64,000 nt of DNA from Alitta virens (GCA_932294295.1 OW028575.1:37512253-37576252), one strand, 5' to 3'; shown: positions 32,336-46,272, numbered from the stretch's first letter. Translations and numbers: made by a program. Notes: generated from the sequence alone by a model not told the origin.

Positions 32336-34602
32336 ATATTCTATATGTATATTCTTGCATAAGATGCTCTGAGGAACTGCTTCGATTTTGGCGTTTTGTC
32401 ACAAAGCAAAACGTCATCAGCGTTTGATGTTTTGACATTCCCTCTAATAAGGGTAATGACACTTGTTTGTCAATGTAATAGTCCAGCTAATAACTGGGGG
32501 GCACACAGCAATATAGATCTTGTAATTGTAGAGCAAAGAGGATGCATTACCTTGCAGACGGTGAAATAGACCCAGTGGTTTAAGGTTTTGTCAGCTCCTC
32601 TGAAGGTCCTGGGTCCAACCTAAACATAGATGGAGGCAATTCCTACGAAATGTAAATTGCCGTATACATAATGTACAGCAGAAACCATGATAATATAGGC
32701 CTGTTTTTAATATTTTCCTTTTGACTACCTCTCTCATGAATAGTACCGGGACCAAAAGTGGAGCTAGCCCTGTTTTTTTTTTTCAGCCACAAAGAAAGGA
32801 CAGAAATTTCATGAGTGAAATATAGTATATATAGTATAGAAAGTTGGGATTTGACTTTTTGACCATGCTTTATGAAGAAAACGTTGCACAGCTAAAATGA
32901 AAGACAGAAACACGTAACTCAACAAAGACAGTTTTGACCAAAGTCACAGGATAAAGAACAGAACCCCCCCCCCCCCCCCATCCTTCCTCCCGGCCCAGTT
33001 ATATACAATGATTTTATACACCATTTTGTTTTACATATGTCATTTGTAAATACTTCATTTCATTTTGTAAATACTCATCTTTCATTTGTCGATTACAAGC
33101 ACTTGTGCTTATGTTGTTTATTGTAAAATTTTATCGACTTTAAATAAAGCCAACCAACTTGGATTCATAGGATTCAAGCCATAGAAGCTTTAATAACTTC
33201 TCTAAATTTATCTTATCTTATCTCAAACTGAGAGAATAGCAGTGTTCTTGTTTGAGATGTGCATATTTGATCATGCTCGTATTTTGTGTAATAGGAGGTT
33301 TCAGTTTCAGCGGAAAATTACAAAATTATCTTGTTAGCTACACGAGTGAGGCACGTGCAGTTCCAAAGACGTATATACAGTATAAAGTTGGGTAATATGG
33401 ACAACAGTATAATATGGGCACCTTGCAGAAGCTGAAAACCATCAGGGGTAAATGCTAACACTTGGTGGAATTTTCAAGTATATTGAAAGTCATTATCTCT
33501 AGAGCAGACAGCACATTTGAGGCTGCAATTTATTTTATGATATGGTGACTTAAATATTAAACTGTCATTTCTTTCATTGTTTTTATTAATGCAAAATGTC
33601 TGTAGAATATGCTGATTTTGTGTAGATATATCAACCTGGTGTTTTTTTCATAGCGAATACTCTTGTCTTTAAATCTCACTCATTTGCTATGGCCAAGTTC
33701 TTCTTATTTCCAATTATACTCATTTATACCTTCGCTAGAAGTGTATGTAATAAATATAAATAATATGTCAGCAATTTTTAGAGCAGCCTTAAATGGAAGG
33801 CACACATTGTTGGGTAGTACGGGCACAGGTGATTTGTGCATTCTTTAATAATACTTATTGTTAATCCAAAATATCATGTAATGAGTGAAACATAACAAAA
33901 CTATCAAATGTGGATAACATCGGATACAGATACAGAAGACCTTTTCGGACAGAAATACAGTACAGTATGAATTATACAAAAAATACATTTAATGAGAGCC
34001 CATGTGGGATAAGTCTGTACATGCACGTCAGCGGCTTTTGGCCTCCGTGAATGTCTCCTATGACCATAATATAACCAGTTTTCCTTGATTACTTTTGTTT
34101 ATGTAAATTGAAAGTTTATGGTCAAATAAATACTTTCTGTCTGTCTGTCTATCTGTCTGTTTATACTGTTGAAATTTACGCCACAGTGTAAGGAGTGAAA
34201 CATAACAAAACTATCACTTTTGTGCAGGACTTTAGTGCAGGATTATAAAGTATGCTCATATTAAACATTTAATTTGCTCATATTAAAAGGCATTTATAGT
34301 TGAAATTAGTATAGTGCTCATATTTTCAGAATGAGGTGCCCATAAAATCCCACTGGGTTTTAATATGGGCAGTTTTTTTTTTGTTTTTTTTTAAGCCATG
34401 CTGTTACAAATATATTATGCATATTGATATCATATGCCCTGGATTTATAGCTGATTACTTATTAAAAAAATCAAACAAATGGAATGATGCATTTTCCTAA
34501 TAAATTTCATCACAGCATTAGCCAGCCCAAAATATGCCCATATTACCCAACTTTACCCTGATAAGAGGTAAATGAAAAAAGAAAACGACGAGCATTCAGC
34601 AT
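32336..34602. other. Gene-free stretch with LINE-tail-like ends
   Basis: No exon recognised. A 17-C run lies near 32,966. Two segments end like 3' tails of non-LTR elements: ATAAAGCCAACC near 33,143-33,155, and AATAAATACTTTCTGTCTGTC with a CTGT repeat at 34,126-34,160. No coding parts accompany them. Confidence 0.4.
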
Positions 34603-34605
34603 TAT

Positions 34606-34634
34606 AATAGAGATAGATAGATAGATAGATAGAT
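34606..34634. repeat. (GATA)n microsatellite
   Basis: About seven GATA units. Confidence 0.9.
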
Positions 34635-36537
34635 CAAGTTTCTTAAATTGACCTGCCCATAATTTTTGGTGCAGCATTAAATAGTTGTTTCGGTTGTCTG
34701 GCTTTTTCTAGTCTAGACATTGAAGTCAGACAAAACAGGATGCGCAATACTTTCGAGTTCAGAAATTGCATAATCGTCTGCAGGGTCAATGAACGGCGAA
34801 TAAATTGTCAAATTTAATAATACGGAACTAAGGTATAAGTGCACATAAACGCCCGCGAACTAGTGGGAAGTCCTCTGTGTACTGTGCCATTTCTCTCCCA
34901 CATTTTATATTACAGTTGTAATGTTAACTTTGTTTTAAGGTCTTTATAATTGCCTTGCAGTGCGCCAATTAACATTGAGGAAGCTGTATTTTATTCTTGG
35001 ATATAAATCATTATATGTTAATACATTTAATTCCATTCCAGAATTTTGACATCGCAAGAGCTTCAATATTGCAATATCTAACATATATGTAGCTAGATGT
35101 TTTTTGAAGATTATTTGATGTTTGATATTTCTATATTCCTCTCAGATGAGCGGGTACATTTCATATTTGGCGAAGGCTGTTGCTGTGCATATTCTTTAGC
35201 TTGTGTCGGGTCGTTGGAAGCGATTTGTCGGCTCTGACAATCTCTGCTAAGCCCCAGCCTCATCCTCCCAGCTGACAAAGCCAACCCATCCAATTTCCCA
35301 GCTTGCACCTCACTAAGACTGGTCCACTGTAGTATACTAGCCATGTGACATAGCTGCTTAGCAACTGCCCTAGCAACGCGACCACCTGCCAGATAGTATT
35401 ACAGCATATGTGTGCTATGACTTAACATGGGAGTGCAGGTTGTATAATCATACCAATCTAAAAATAATCGTCAAAATGACTAGGGGAGTCATACATATGT
35501 ATATGGCACTCCAAGGTAGTCACCCAATCACTATGACTACTGTTACTAACAGATTGCCATATATGTCTATTTTTTTTTACTATATGTAGTTTAACTTAAT
35601 GAGCAACAGTTAACAAAATGTATTATAGTGGTATAACTTTCATGTACCATAATTGGAACTAATGAAAGCATTATACACCTGTGATCAGAAAACAGTCTTT
35701 AACAATCTGTTCCTTCTGGTCAGGTTTTTGTGATATCCTACAATGAACTGCAGTAAGGCTTTCCCCTACTATGAACTCATATTTGTGCAATACCCATATT
35801 TGAGAGAACACATTACTGCTTATTATTATCATCCCCATATTAAATTGTCATCCAATGCACACCTGTTGTTTTCTCAGCAGATGCAAGCATTGCGTAACTT
35901 GAGTTTCGTCGTGAATTTGGGTGGCAAAAATGAGATAAACCAAACGCGAGTTATAAGAAAATACATTTTCCAGCATGACATCACCTGAGGCTTATGAATG
36001 CTCGCTAAGGTAGTGCATTCGAATTTCATATGAATCAAATGTAATATGTATGCTAAAACACAGGCAGTGCACGTTCTGAAGGGATTATGCGAAGGCAAAG
36101 GAATAATTTAAGCATTTGCTTCAAGTCTAGGCACGTTTGCCCTCAGGCTAGCCTGGCTAGGCCTGTTTTCTTCTGGTAAAATGATACGGCGAGGTCGAGC
36201 AACTGTAGAAAGACATGATGGGAATTGTAGCTAGTCTGGTTGATTCCGTTCACCTGAGCTGCTACATATAATACACGTATGAGTATCAAGTTGCAATAGC
36301 TTTTCAGGTATTGTAGCAGGCACACAACACAATGCTAAGTAATTGCGTGCATTGAAGGCAATACCTGTGGCATATGCTGGTGCTGTCACTACTGCCTTTA
36401 CTTTTGCCCTCGCTGTTGTCCTTAGACTCCTTGCTGTTGCCATACCTCGCTGTAGTTCATCCCTGAATATTTCATACTGCTTGCTGTTACTGGTGTCATG
36501 CGATCATATAAAATCAACTGTTAACATAATAGCAGGT
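34635..36537. other. Gene-free stretch
   Basis: No credible exon on either strand. Near 35,475-35,560 motifs AGTCATA and GGTAGTCA recur in a form also seen at 57,895-58,000, possibly fragments of one dispersed repeat. Confidence 0.35.
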
Positions 36538-36569
36538 GCTTTTCTATCAATCTATCTATCAATATATCA

Positions 36570-36653
<84 letters not shown>

Positions 36654-36690
36654 ATCTTTCTATCTATCTATCTATCTTTCTATCTATCCT
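36538..36690. repeat. (TATC)n microsatellite
   Basis: About 150 bp of TATC units with a few TTTC and TCAA interruptions. The plus-strand frame through it (SIYLSIYL repeats) is an artefact. Confidence 0.95.
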
Positions 36691-37189
36691 GTAAAGAATC
36701 ACGTATGTGCTCTTTGTTCGTTCTTTCAAAGATCTTCAGATATATTATTTTCTTGTTCTATTTGTAAAGAAAGTACAACCACACCTAATGCAGAACTAGG
36801 AACAACTACTTGAAGCTGCCATACCTAGCTGAAGACACCCAAGAGACAGTTCATTTTAAATTCCTTATTGGCACGGTTCAAACACTGCTAATAGATACTC
36901 ATGAAGAAGAACTAATGTTATAGTTTAAAGTAGATAGAATAGACTGAACATAAAATATGAGTTTGGCTGTAATGATGTTTATAATAATTAGCCAGTTTCA
37001 TGAAACACCCTGACATTGTCTTTTGGGAAGTGCTCAAGTGAAGTGCTGGGAATTAAAATGTGATTTAAAATCTTGCATTTCAAAAGAGATCCTTGAAAGG
37101 CTTCCCTTAAAACAATGGAGCCATTTTCTTTCATCTCACTTAAAGGAGTGCCTTGTTACCACGGCTTAAGTTTACTTAGCCTTCCAAGC

Positions 37190-37720
37190 CAGTGCACCTG
37201 GATGACCTTTTTCATATGTTAATGGATGGCTCTTACAATAGAGCCTTTCATTTATTATTTTATGTATTTCTCAGATGGATTTTTTGCCATATTTTTAATT
37301 TAATATACTTTAATTTGATTTTTCATATGGAAACGCTGGAAGCTCAATGGTGTTAGTAGATTGAAACAGAGCTATCGACTCACCTCTATTTAAAAAGAAA
37401 AATCAAGCTTTTTTGGAGGGGTGGGGGGTAATTATAGAGCTCTAAAAATAATATTTCTAGTAATTTGCTACACGTTTTTTTTTTTTTTTTTAGTAAATTG
37501 GTATAGTGCTACCGTTTCACCTCTGTACCTGTGATCTGACGTCATTTTAAGACTTGTTAGAAAACAAAAAGGTTGATATATATATAGTGCCTGTGGGCCC
37601 TGTGTGGGAGAGTCAATTGTCAATTCACCAGTAAAATACATAAAATAATGAATAAAACGCTCTATTGTGAGCGCCAGTCCATATATGGTAACATATGAAA
37701 AAGGTCGTCCAGTGAATTCT
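37190..37720. mobile_element. Inverted-repeat (foldback) element with about 90-bp arms
   Basis: Left arm 37190-37280 and right arm 37622-37720 are inverted copies; both contain the paired blocks CATATGTTA / TAACATATG, GACCTTTTTCATATG / CATATGAAAAAGGTC, and CTATTGT near AATACATAAAATAAT. The 340-bp interior has no coding potential. Exact ends and a target duplication were not fixed. Confidence 0.6.
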
Positions 37721-37976
37721 CGATTTATTGTATATGCCTGCATGCGGGGAGTCTATTTTAAAGCTCTACCAAAAAAATTACAAATTAGATTTTTCAAAAT
37801 GACAGAGGCTGAATAACTTAAGTAAATTGAATAGTCTCACCTGTTTGAACTGACTTCAATTAAGGTCAGTTTTTGATTTGATTTGATTTTAAATAGTTTC
37901 TGTGGGGGAGTCGGTTGTAGAGCTCCATACTGGCGTCATGTATAGTGAAATTTTGACTTGATGATTATTACAGGAA

Positions 37977-40900
37977 ATGACGTCACCCTTGCCTCCAACT
38001 CTGGGATACCCGGAAGTGAGCCGTCGGCGCATGCGTGCTATGAGGACTTGTGGTTATTTCCTTATTCTCAGTTGTGGATTCCTTTTCGTGCCGGGGAGCA
38101 TTCTGTTGGGCTTAGGAGCTCATGACACGGGAACTGGAGAAGACCTCATTAGAAGGTGCTAAAAATATAATACATTTCAAGTTTTTGCTATAGTGTTGTC
38201 CTATACTAAATAAAGAAGAAAAGAAAGTAAGAAAGAAGGAAAAAAAGAAAGGAAGAAATAAAGCAAGGGAATGCCCTATCTTTCAATGTTAATGGACTTT
38301 ATTTATATCTATCTTGCCTACTGTTGTTATGACTTTTTGTAAAGGGCCCCTAAGCGCAGGAAAAAAAAGATCATCGCAAAAGAACGCGAAACGAAACGCG
38401 ATCATCGCGATAAAACGCGATAAGATCGCGAGGGAACGTAAAACATCACATGGAAAATTTTTTTACTGGCATTTTCGCTTAGGGGCTCCGTACATTTGTT
38501 TGGTTACAAAAACACATTATTACAAAATACCGGATTACAGAATAAAAAAAAATAGGAATTATTGCAAAAGCGTTATCAATCTGTTAGTAGGTTGGGGCTT
38601 GACTTCTGAATCTTACAATACAATAGTTGCAGTGTATAGGCATTGCCAAAACAAAGACGTTTCTTATTGGAATGACCACCTACTTCTACCTGGCTATTTC
38701 ATTCTATTTTTTTCAGTTTTGAGATATTCTGTAGACGAAGCAATTTTTCGGCCTTACTAAAAACAGAAAATATATTACATCCATTAAGGAAATTTGAGGA
38801 ATTAGATTAGGTTACATCCAGTCTACATTTTGCAGATACATTTATGCTATTAATTTTTCACTACACTGGATCCGGATAACACTGGATCCGTTTTTTTTAT
38901 TTTTTGTTTCTTTTTTTCTTCAGTGACTAGCACCCAGTAGAAATATTTGGCTTTGCTAATCACTGTCCAATTTAGTGGTAGCTTTTATTACAAATCCTTT
39001 TTTTTTGTCTGTCTGTGACGTCACGTTTGAGTCCAATTCCACTGAAACCGGAAGTGACGAACCGGAAGTCACAACGCCGGAAGTAATTTTCAGATGAGCA
39101 AAAAATAAACTGCCAAGGATAAGAAAATACCAAAATTAAAGAAGAAGGAATTCTCAGAAGAGATCTTCCATTTCAAAGATGATTTTTAGTTATTTTGTTT
39201 GATTTAAGAATGTTGAGAGCTTTTAAGGCTAATACATGTTATTCTGTTTTCACATTTCAAGACCTGGTATAGTGTTACTGAGCATAGCCGTGGCAGGTGT
39301 GGCTGTTGGAACTCTCCTGTGTTGCTGCGTCCGGAAGTACAGAGAAAAGCACATGGCTGAGGTACTGTGCTGATTCCTTATTTCATTATGCACATATGAC
39401 AATTTATATAATGATTTCCGGTGCATCAGATTTACAGCTTATGCTTATGATTTGACATAAGATTGATGACCGATATAACCGTTTTCATGATATTTAGATT
39501 TCTTGGATTAAACTTAGGACTATGCTCATGACTTTGGACCTATGACTGATTTCGATGACTTATTATCTTAATTGATGGGTCATATAACGTTTTGTTTATC
39601 ATACTTATGACTTCGCTGAGATTAATTATTTACTGTCTCAGTACTATACTCATCTCAAACTCACTCCATTAATATGATGAAATAATTTATTCCCCCAACT
39701 GCAGCTATATCACTTGAAATAGAGGGTGATACGGGCTAGGTGATCTGCATTTCATACCACACGAAATTACACTAATAAATGCCCATAAAAGGAAGCCCAG
39801 GACGTTGCTTTGCCCAAATAAGGACAAAATGCGTACTGCCTCAAGTGCCATCGTGACCTATATTTAAAAATCGGACTAAAATTGCCAGAGTTATGTATAA
39901 ATAAATCGCGAGTCGAAGACGTTCATGACGCTGGTGACGCTTCATACAGCTTGTGTACGTTTTATTCAATAACTCTGTCAATTTTCCTCCGATTTTAAAA
40001 ATTTTAAATTCTTAATGGCTGAAATTAATTGGGGCATAAAAAGTAAATACAACTCGTCTTTGATCTGTCGAACAGATTAGTGACTAGTGTGGTTTTCCTA
40101 TAAGAGCTTTGATTCCTTGCAACTTTACACTCTAGCTCTAGCTAGTGTTTGCACACCAGATATCCATGGGCTCTCATGATTGTTTTTTGGTATAATTCAT
40201 ACTGTACTGTTTTTCAGTCCAAATAAAAGTCTCCTGTATCTGTAACAGAAACCTCCAAATTTTATTAGATTTGTTTACTGTAAAATTTTCCTGCAAAATA
40301 ATCCTTCTAAATACCACCAAGAAAACTTGCTGGTCTAAGAAAAGTAGTTGCAACGCTTTCGAGCTGTTCAGCAGGCGAGTCTTCGATGAATCGCCACTTC
40401 TGATTGGCTCAACGGCCATGAAATCAATTATTTTTTGATTCCGTGTCTTGACCACTTTCATAGTTTAGTACAAGTCATTATACAAAAATATATAATTATT
40501 GGACATAGTGTGGTCAAGGCACGGATGCGATTTCAGATAATTTCCATTAATTAATATGTAATACTGTCGATTTACTGGATTTGAACCCGGGCTCTTCAGA
40601 GTGTCTGCCTAGTATCTGAACCACTAGACCTATTGTATACAGTTGTATCAGAAAAGTGCTGCCTGATGCTGAGATAATACAATGTCATTTATTCGAATAA
40701 TCTGGACATGATGGTTTCCTACCACATCTTCATCTTTCATTAACACCATCACGATGGGCATGCTCATTATCCAATCACATCTCAGCAATTAGTCGCTTAT
40801 GACGTTCCCCATGACGTTCCTTATGATGCTGTTATGTGGGTGTCGTGTCGTCCTCTTCCAGAGAATTAATTGATGTTTCCGGATTGCATTTAATTTGGAA

Positions 40901-43900
40901 TTCTGCTCAGGCCATCGTGTGGATTCCTCTTGTAGTTTGGCTTACACCAATTGAGATGATGGTAGGCACCATTTCAAGATGATGAAGATTAGATAGAGAT
41001 AGATAGATGGATAGATAGATAGATATAGATAGACAGATAGATAGCCAACATTAGTGTAGTGCCTTATGTAATCTCGTGGGAATTTAATATTAGAGTTTGA
41101 CACTATATATCATTTTACGGCCATCTGGGGGTGAATTTCAAGATGGCGTCCAATTATGTCAAAGTAATAAATCTGATTCAAATTGATGCGCAACCGTAAT
41201 ATTCACACCAATTGGTATGTTTTTGGCGTCAAGAAATTCATTTCTCAAGACAGAAATACTGAATAAATGGCTATAACCCATATATGGAGTTTTGTGGGAT
41301 TTGGAAGAAAATTTATTCACATGCATTGTACATGCTGCATGGATCGAAGAAGATTTGTATGGTGTTATTACTTCATTATATTTTCCCTCATAATTGAGAC
41401 CTTCACATGAGGATGACCGTCAATGAATTTCGGAAACTGGGTTATAATATTGAGGTTGAAATATGCTTTTGAAAATTATTGATATTCTGCTACAATATTC
41501 ATGAAACTGAATCTTAATTTGTGCGTGTTTAGCATGAAATCTAAATATACATTCATTTTTGATTTCCCTATAATGTGTGTGCAGCAAGTCAAATTTCCAG
41601 AAAGTATCCAAAAGTATCAATACTGAGAATTCTTTTAAAGATTGCAAATAAATGATTCAAGCTTTATTTCAAGATAAAGGCACGAAATGTGAAAATACAC
41701 TGCCTCTCAAAACTATAAGAATATTTGCTCACTTTTAGGTGGTCTTTTATTTCTTGGACGGGGGTGTAGATACAGTAGGCTTATACATTATACGTGTACA
41801 GATCTGTTGTAATTATTTTGACTAATGTAAGTTGGTCAAATCAGCAATACCTACAGTGTATGTCTACTCCTGCAGCAGTCCTGGGTTTGATCATGGTATG
41901 AGTGCCATTTAAATGCTACACTTTGTCTGTAAGACTTCCACTCCCACAAGAATTAGTAACATGGTAGTCTCATGGTGTGGACTCCTTTGAGCAGTTGATA
42001 ACTATCTGCAAACCGAAGTAATAAAAAAATCATTTCTATTATGTGTGAAAAGATGGTAATTGTATCCCACTTCCTCCAATTAAATAGCCATGTTTTTGTG
42101 TAACCCATTCATAAAGTGAAATCAATTATCATAATGATTATATAACGAATCTGCATCTATATATTATATTGCATATTATCATTCAGACTCTTCATGACAA
42201 GTTACTGATCAATGTCAAAACTTGATTCAAAATTAACAAACAAATTGGAATGCTCATTGTGATTTATTAATAAATTGGGTGACTAAGACGATTAGTTCAA
42301 GTAATGAAACAATGATTGGAACATGAACGATATTTAGGAGCAGGCAGATTGTGCTCGAATGTTACTGTGCTGGTTTGAAGTGATTGTATTCTCATTTGTC
42401 TATTTAAGTCAGGAATAGCCAAAAAACTAATATTATATCACTAAATTCAATACAAACAAGAACAAGTTAACTGTTACTGAAACAGTTATGGGTCTTCACC
42501 AAACTACTTTGTTATGTTACTTTGTTACTGTTACAAGAATACCTTCATGAACGTACCAAAAGAGATAATATAATAATCTAATGTATGCAATCTTGATGTA
42601 ACAGTCAAGGTCATTGTGTGACCTAGGACTTTGACCTAATGTCATCCAAAGTATTTGTGTACTAAGTCTGTGAGACTTCTGCAGTATTTAACCAAAATTG
42701 GGAAAGATCTGATAATTCAGTGAGGAATTATAGTATATTACCACATTTGGGGTAATTATCCGGGGGGGGGGGGGGTCGCAAATGACATGTGGATGCCACA
42801 ACAGCGGTCAACATCCAGCATCATGTTTTGAGTTGAATCAGGTCAAAACCTGTCAAAAATACCGCTTTTTAAAATTTGACCTTGAACTTTGTCCTTATGC
42901 TACCCCAGGGCCAAGTATTTTACAATATCTGAAAACACCTTTGTGATACAAACATTTTGACATCTTGTAAATGACTGTGATCTTGACCTGTGACCCAAGG
43001 TCATTCACACTCATAATTTATGTTTATATGATCAAAGACTATACATGACCTAAATATGGTTCGATTTCAATGAATTGATCAAATGTTATGAAGAGTTTGA
43101 TTTTAGGATCAATGAGAAATTTTTAACACCCCATATCTCAGTAACCCTTCATCTTATTACCACCAATAGTTTGGCTGCACTAGATTGGTCTTAACATAAT
43201 CTAAATCTATGCCCAACTAAGTTTGACAACTTCCTGTTCTTCACATTTAGAGTAATAATAGATTTTGGCTCATTACCCCTTTTGGGGATGAAGACCCTTT
43301 AGTACCTACTAACATACCAGCATATGTGAATCACAAGTCTAGCTCTTTTATTTATTGATTTATTGCAATTTGAAATTTTCAAAATTTGAGAAAAGTTTTT
43401 TACCTATGATCTTGAGAAATGGGTCACCCAGATACTGGGTCAAAGTGTTTGTGTCACCCCCCAAAAAAAAGTGCTGACAGAATATCAATTACAAAGGTCT
43501 CCACCCATAGTGATGGGTGAAGACCAATTATGTAGGTGCTTTTCATGCGATTGATGACCTGTACACTTTAAGGCTGCATGCAATGAAGTGCGGCCAAATC
43601 CAATTAAAAAATTGTCTTGTGTCATCACAGTTTACCTGCTTGAACAATTTTTTAAGTCAATTCAAGGACATGAAATGATACATCGGCTAGACATCAGCTA
43701 ACATTGGGTGTCGAGGCCAACACTGGTACCATGTCGACGACCCCATCTCTCATGACAATACTTCCCAGATAGCATTCCAATAGTGGATATTCACGGAAGC
43801 TTCTTGATATTTCCACCAGGTGACTGCGACAGAATACTGCAATTCTATTGGCTGGGAAAGTTCCCGCCCTCCACTGTGATTGGATAAGGCAAAGTGCATC

Positions 43901-46272
43901 CAAGCAGCAGTATTTTTAGTGCATTTTAATGTATATTTAAGATCTTATCATTCAGTTTGTATCTGTTAATTCCCTGTGAAAGTTGTAATTATGGAATAGG
44001 TCAGTTATGGTCTTCTATGTCTGAAAAAGCAAAATAAGTAATAAGAGGAGAAGAAAGACTTATGTCTTGATGAATTCAGGGCTGCTCAGTGAAAAGACTC
44101 TATTGGCGCAACATCGTTGGCAATGTTGATACAATGTTTTCCCGATGGCTGACCCAATCCCGATGGCTGACCCAATTTGGAAGCTATCTGGATTGTGGTA
44201 TCCTGCCGGGGGTTAATCACTCTACAATCACCATCACTGCTCATGTGGACGAAGGTTAAGGGTGCCTAGGATGAGGACTCAAAGATTCAGAAACGCATTT
44301 GTCCCAAAATCCATAACAATGATGAATGCTTGGTAACTTGTAACTTTGTTCTTGTGTCAGAGATGTGAATTTCACTTTTGCTTATTAATAAATATTATGT
44401 TATATGTTATGTTATGGATGGCTATTAGCTCCATTTATCGGGTTGGAGTGGAAACAAGTTCACAGTATTTGCTCAGTTCCTCCCTGAGTTTCGAGACATT
44501 AACCATTTCTATATATAAGAAATGTTACCAGAAAGTGCAAGAAAAAATCGATAGTACACAACCAAACAGACCAACAGAGCATAACAGATATGCACGTCTT
44601 GTGAGATGAACAGCCATTCATCCTTTATGGCATTCATGCTTGCAAGTACCACATTACCAATTGGGATGTGCTGAGACGAGATCAAATGACACACGATAAG
44701 ACATGAGACGATGTAGGATGAAAAAGTATGTTGTTAAAGTGTGACACGTCACTCTCAGAAAAAAAACACTGAATATAGATTTATGCTACAAGTGGAGCCC
44801 TATGTTGAAAGTTACTCCAACAAAGAAGTATATTCTTCTACCCCTACTGCAAGTAAAATATACCCTCTTTAGGGAGTGAGGTTCTACCCTCTTTAGGGAG
44901 TAAGGTTCTACAATAGGTAGTTCACTCTACAATAGGTGGTCAGATGAAGAGTGTGGTCTACTCTCACATGAACTCTGATGAAGAATGACCCTAGTGCCCG
45001 CAGAGGGTACATGCTGCTCTCAAATTTATGGGGGTTGAAGTTTACTACTTTGTGGGAGTAAATTTTACACAGGGCTCAACTTCACTTTTAAGGTTAAACT
45101 ACTCAGTTTTTCTTTCTGAGAGTGTTATATGCTACCAACTAGATTATCATTGTCAGATACAGGTTAGCTTATATCATTAACTTGAGCGTTCATCTACTGA
45201 ACCGAAAAGTTATTCGCCCAGCAGGTGAACGCTCTTCTGCCTACTGCCAATTACCAAGTCAATTACATTCTGCAATGACTATTAGCTATTCGCTTTTTCG
45301 ACGTGCTTCCTGACATCATTTAAGACCTTATAGTCAGAAAGGAAGTGTGCTATTACTTTGTTTGAACTACTTCCACCCATTCAGGGGTCACTGAATTTTC
45401 CACTGGTTACTACAGGCTAGCAATTCATAAAATTGCGACCCCGAATGTACCTGGACTTCTAGTTTTATAGTCCTATGCCCATTATTCTCCTTTGTCTTTC
45501 TGAACTATTTACATGGTACCTGTCCATCTGAATATGTGTGGATGTTTTATTAATAAGATGATTTTTTTTCTATTTGGCACAGTAGACCATTCTTATGAAG
45601 AGGCATTCTGTTTACTCGGTGACATCCATGCGCTCCCACCGTTCCTCCGCTGTCTCCAACCAATCTTCGCAGCAGGACCAGAGGTCAGATCAGCGGTCAG
45701 ATCAGCGGTCAGATCAGAAGTCACCTCCTAGGTCTCGTCGCTCTTCAAGGCATTCGCGGTCTCCGTCTTACTCCAGACAGTCGTCATTGGATTCCCGACA
45801 GTCCCCTCCTCCCCGTCCAAGACAATCGCGGTCTCCTTCCGCTTCCTATTCTCGTAAATCCTCAATGGACTTTCGTCATTCCCCGACAAGATCCAGGAGG
45901 TCCTCATCCTGTTCGTACACCCGAGGTCTTATTGTATACACCGGTAAATCCTTACGGAGGTCCTCTGCAAATTCTGTTCGATCCGCAGCATCTCGGTCCC
46001 CAAGGACATCTTTGGTGACATTTTTACAAGAAAATGACGTCACTGCACGTTTACTAGCGCCACCTAGAAGGAGTAACAAACACAAAAGTCTCCCAAGCAT
46101 AGAACTAGCTGACTTCAGCAGCACAAGTGACCGAACTCAGGGAAGTCCCTCTCGGAGGGAATCCAAAGATTCAAGTTCTCTGGGAAAGCACACAAGGTCC
46201 ATGTCTTTGTCTACCTCTCTCATTGATCAAAGGTGGGTATTTGTATCAGGTCTTATCCGTAAATCACTGTAA
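37977..46272 (+). CDS. Two-pass membrane protein with Ser/Arg-rich tail (three exons)
   Basis: Seen: exons 37977-38155, 39262-39361 and 45586-46272 splice in frame to 321 aa. An in-frame TGA at 37962 supports the ATG. TM1 is about residues 26-48 (GYFLILSCGFLFVPG...); TM2 about 62-82 (GIVLLSIAVAGVAVG...), ending in CCCVRKYREKHM. Each TM has its own exon, and the third exon encodes a cytosolic-type tail of over 200 residues rich in Ser, Arg and Pro (RRSSRHSRSPSYSRQS style), with possible SR-kinase sites. A good donor (CAAAG then GTGGGT at 46232/46233) could splice to a missed fourth exon; otherwise translation ends at 46272. The two-TM layout loosely recalls TMEM200, but that is a weak inference. 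The start overlaps a TGACGTCA motif. Confidence 0.65.
38340..38488. mobile_element. About 148-bp MITE in intron 1 of the two-pass membrane gene
   Basis: Ends GGGCCCCTAAGCG and CGCTTAGGGGCTCC form inverted repeats. The interior is a run of ACGCGA and GATCGCGA motifs, unusually CpG-rich for the region. Flanking GTA on both sides may be a 3-bp duplication. Confidence 0.5.
39016..39089. promoter_or_regulatory. CRE and triple CCGGAAGT cluster in intron
   Basis: TGACGTCA is followed within 75 bp by three CCGGAAGT cores, the classical ETS-factor motif. This could be an intronic enhancer or alternative promoter of the two-pass membrane gene, or part of a repeat. No functional evidence. Confidence 0.3.
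39362..43777. other. Intron 2 of the two-pass membrane gene, first part
   Basis: No further exon recognised. It contains a GATA microsatellite (40,992-41,045), a GGGGGG run near 42,762 and a stretch (42,600-43,030) with scattered TGACCT/AGGTCA half-sites that looks like an eroded dispersed repeat. Confidence 0.4.
43778..44090 (+). repeat. About 310-bp dispersed repeat, copy A
   Basis: Matches the reverse complement of 50,398-50,712 across its length. Shared blocks include ATATTTCCACCAGGTG, ACAGAATACTGCAATTCTATT, CAGCAGTATTTTTAGTGCAT and AGTAATAAGAGG. It encodes nothing recognisable. Confidence 0.75.
44750..45124. mobile_element. 375-bp MITE with CACTCTCAGAAA termini
   Basis: The left end CACTCTCAGAAAAAAAACAC and the complement of the right end CACTCTCAGAAAGAAAAACT are inverted repeats of about 25 bp. 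The interior has two copies of ACCCTCTTTAGGGAGT and repeated TCTACAATAGGT. No target duplication was identified. It lies in intron 2 of the two-pass membrane gene. Confidence 0.7.

Noticed and set aside
35111..35344. 77-codon minus frame with normal-looking composition
   Set aside because: No domain, neighbour exon or supporting splice signal could be identified.
36343..36813. 156-codon frame with YLSI repeats
   Set aside because: Product of the TATC microsatellite.
42600..43030. Cluster of TGACCT/AGGTCA half-sites as a nuclear-receptor enhancer
   Set aside because: Half-sites are irregularly spaced and embedded in what looks like an eroded dispersed repeat.
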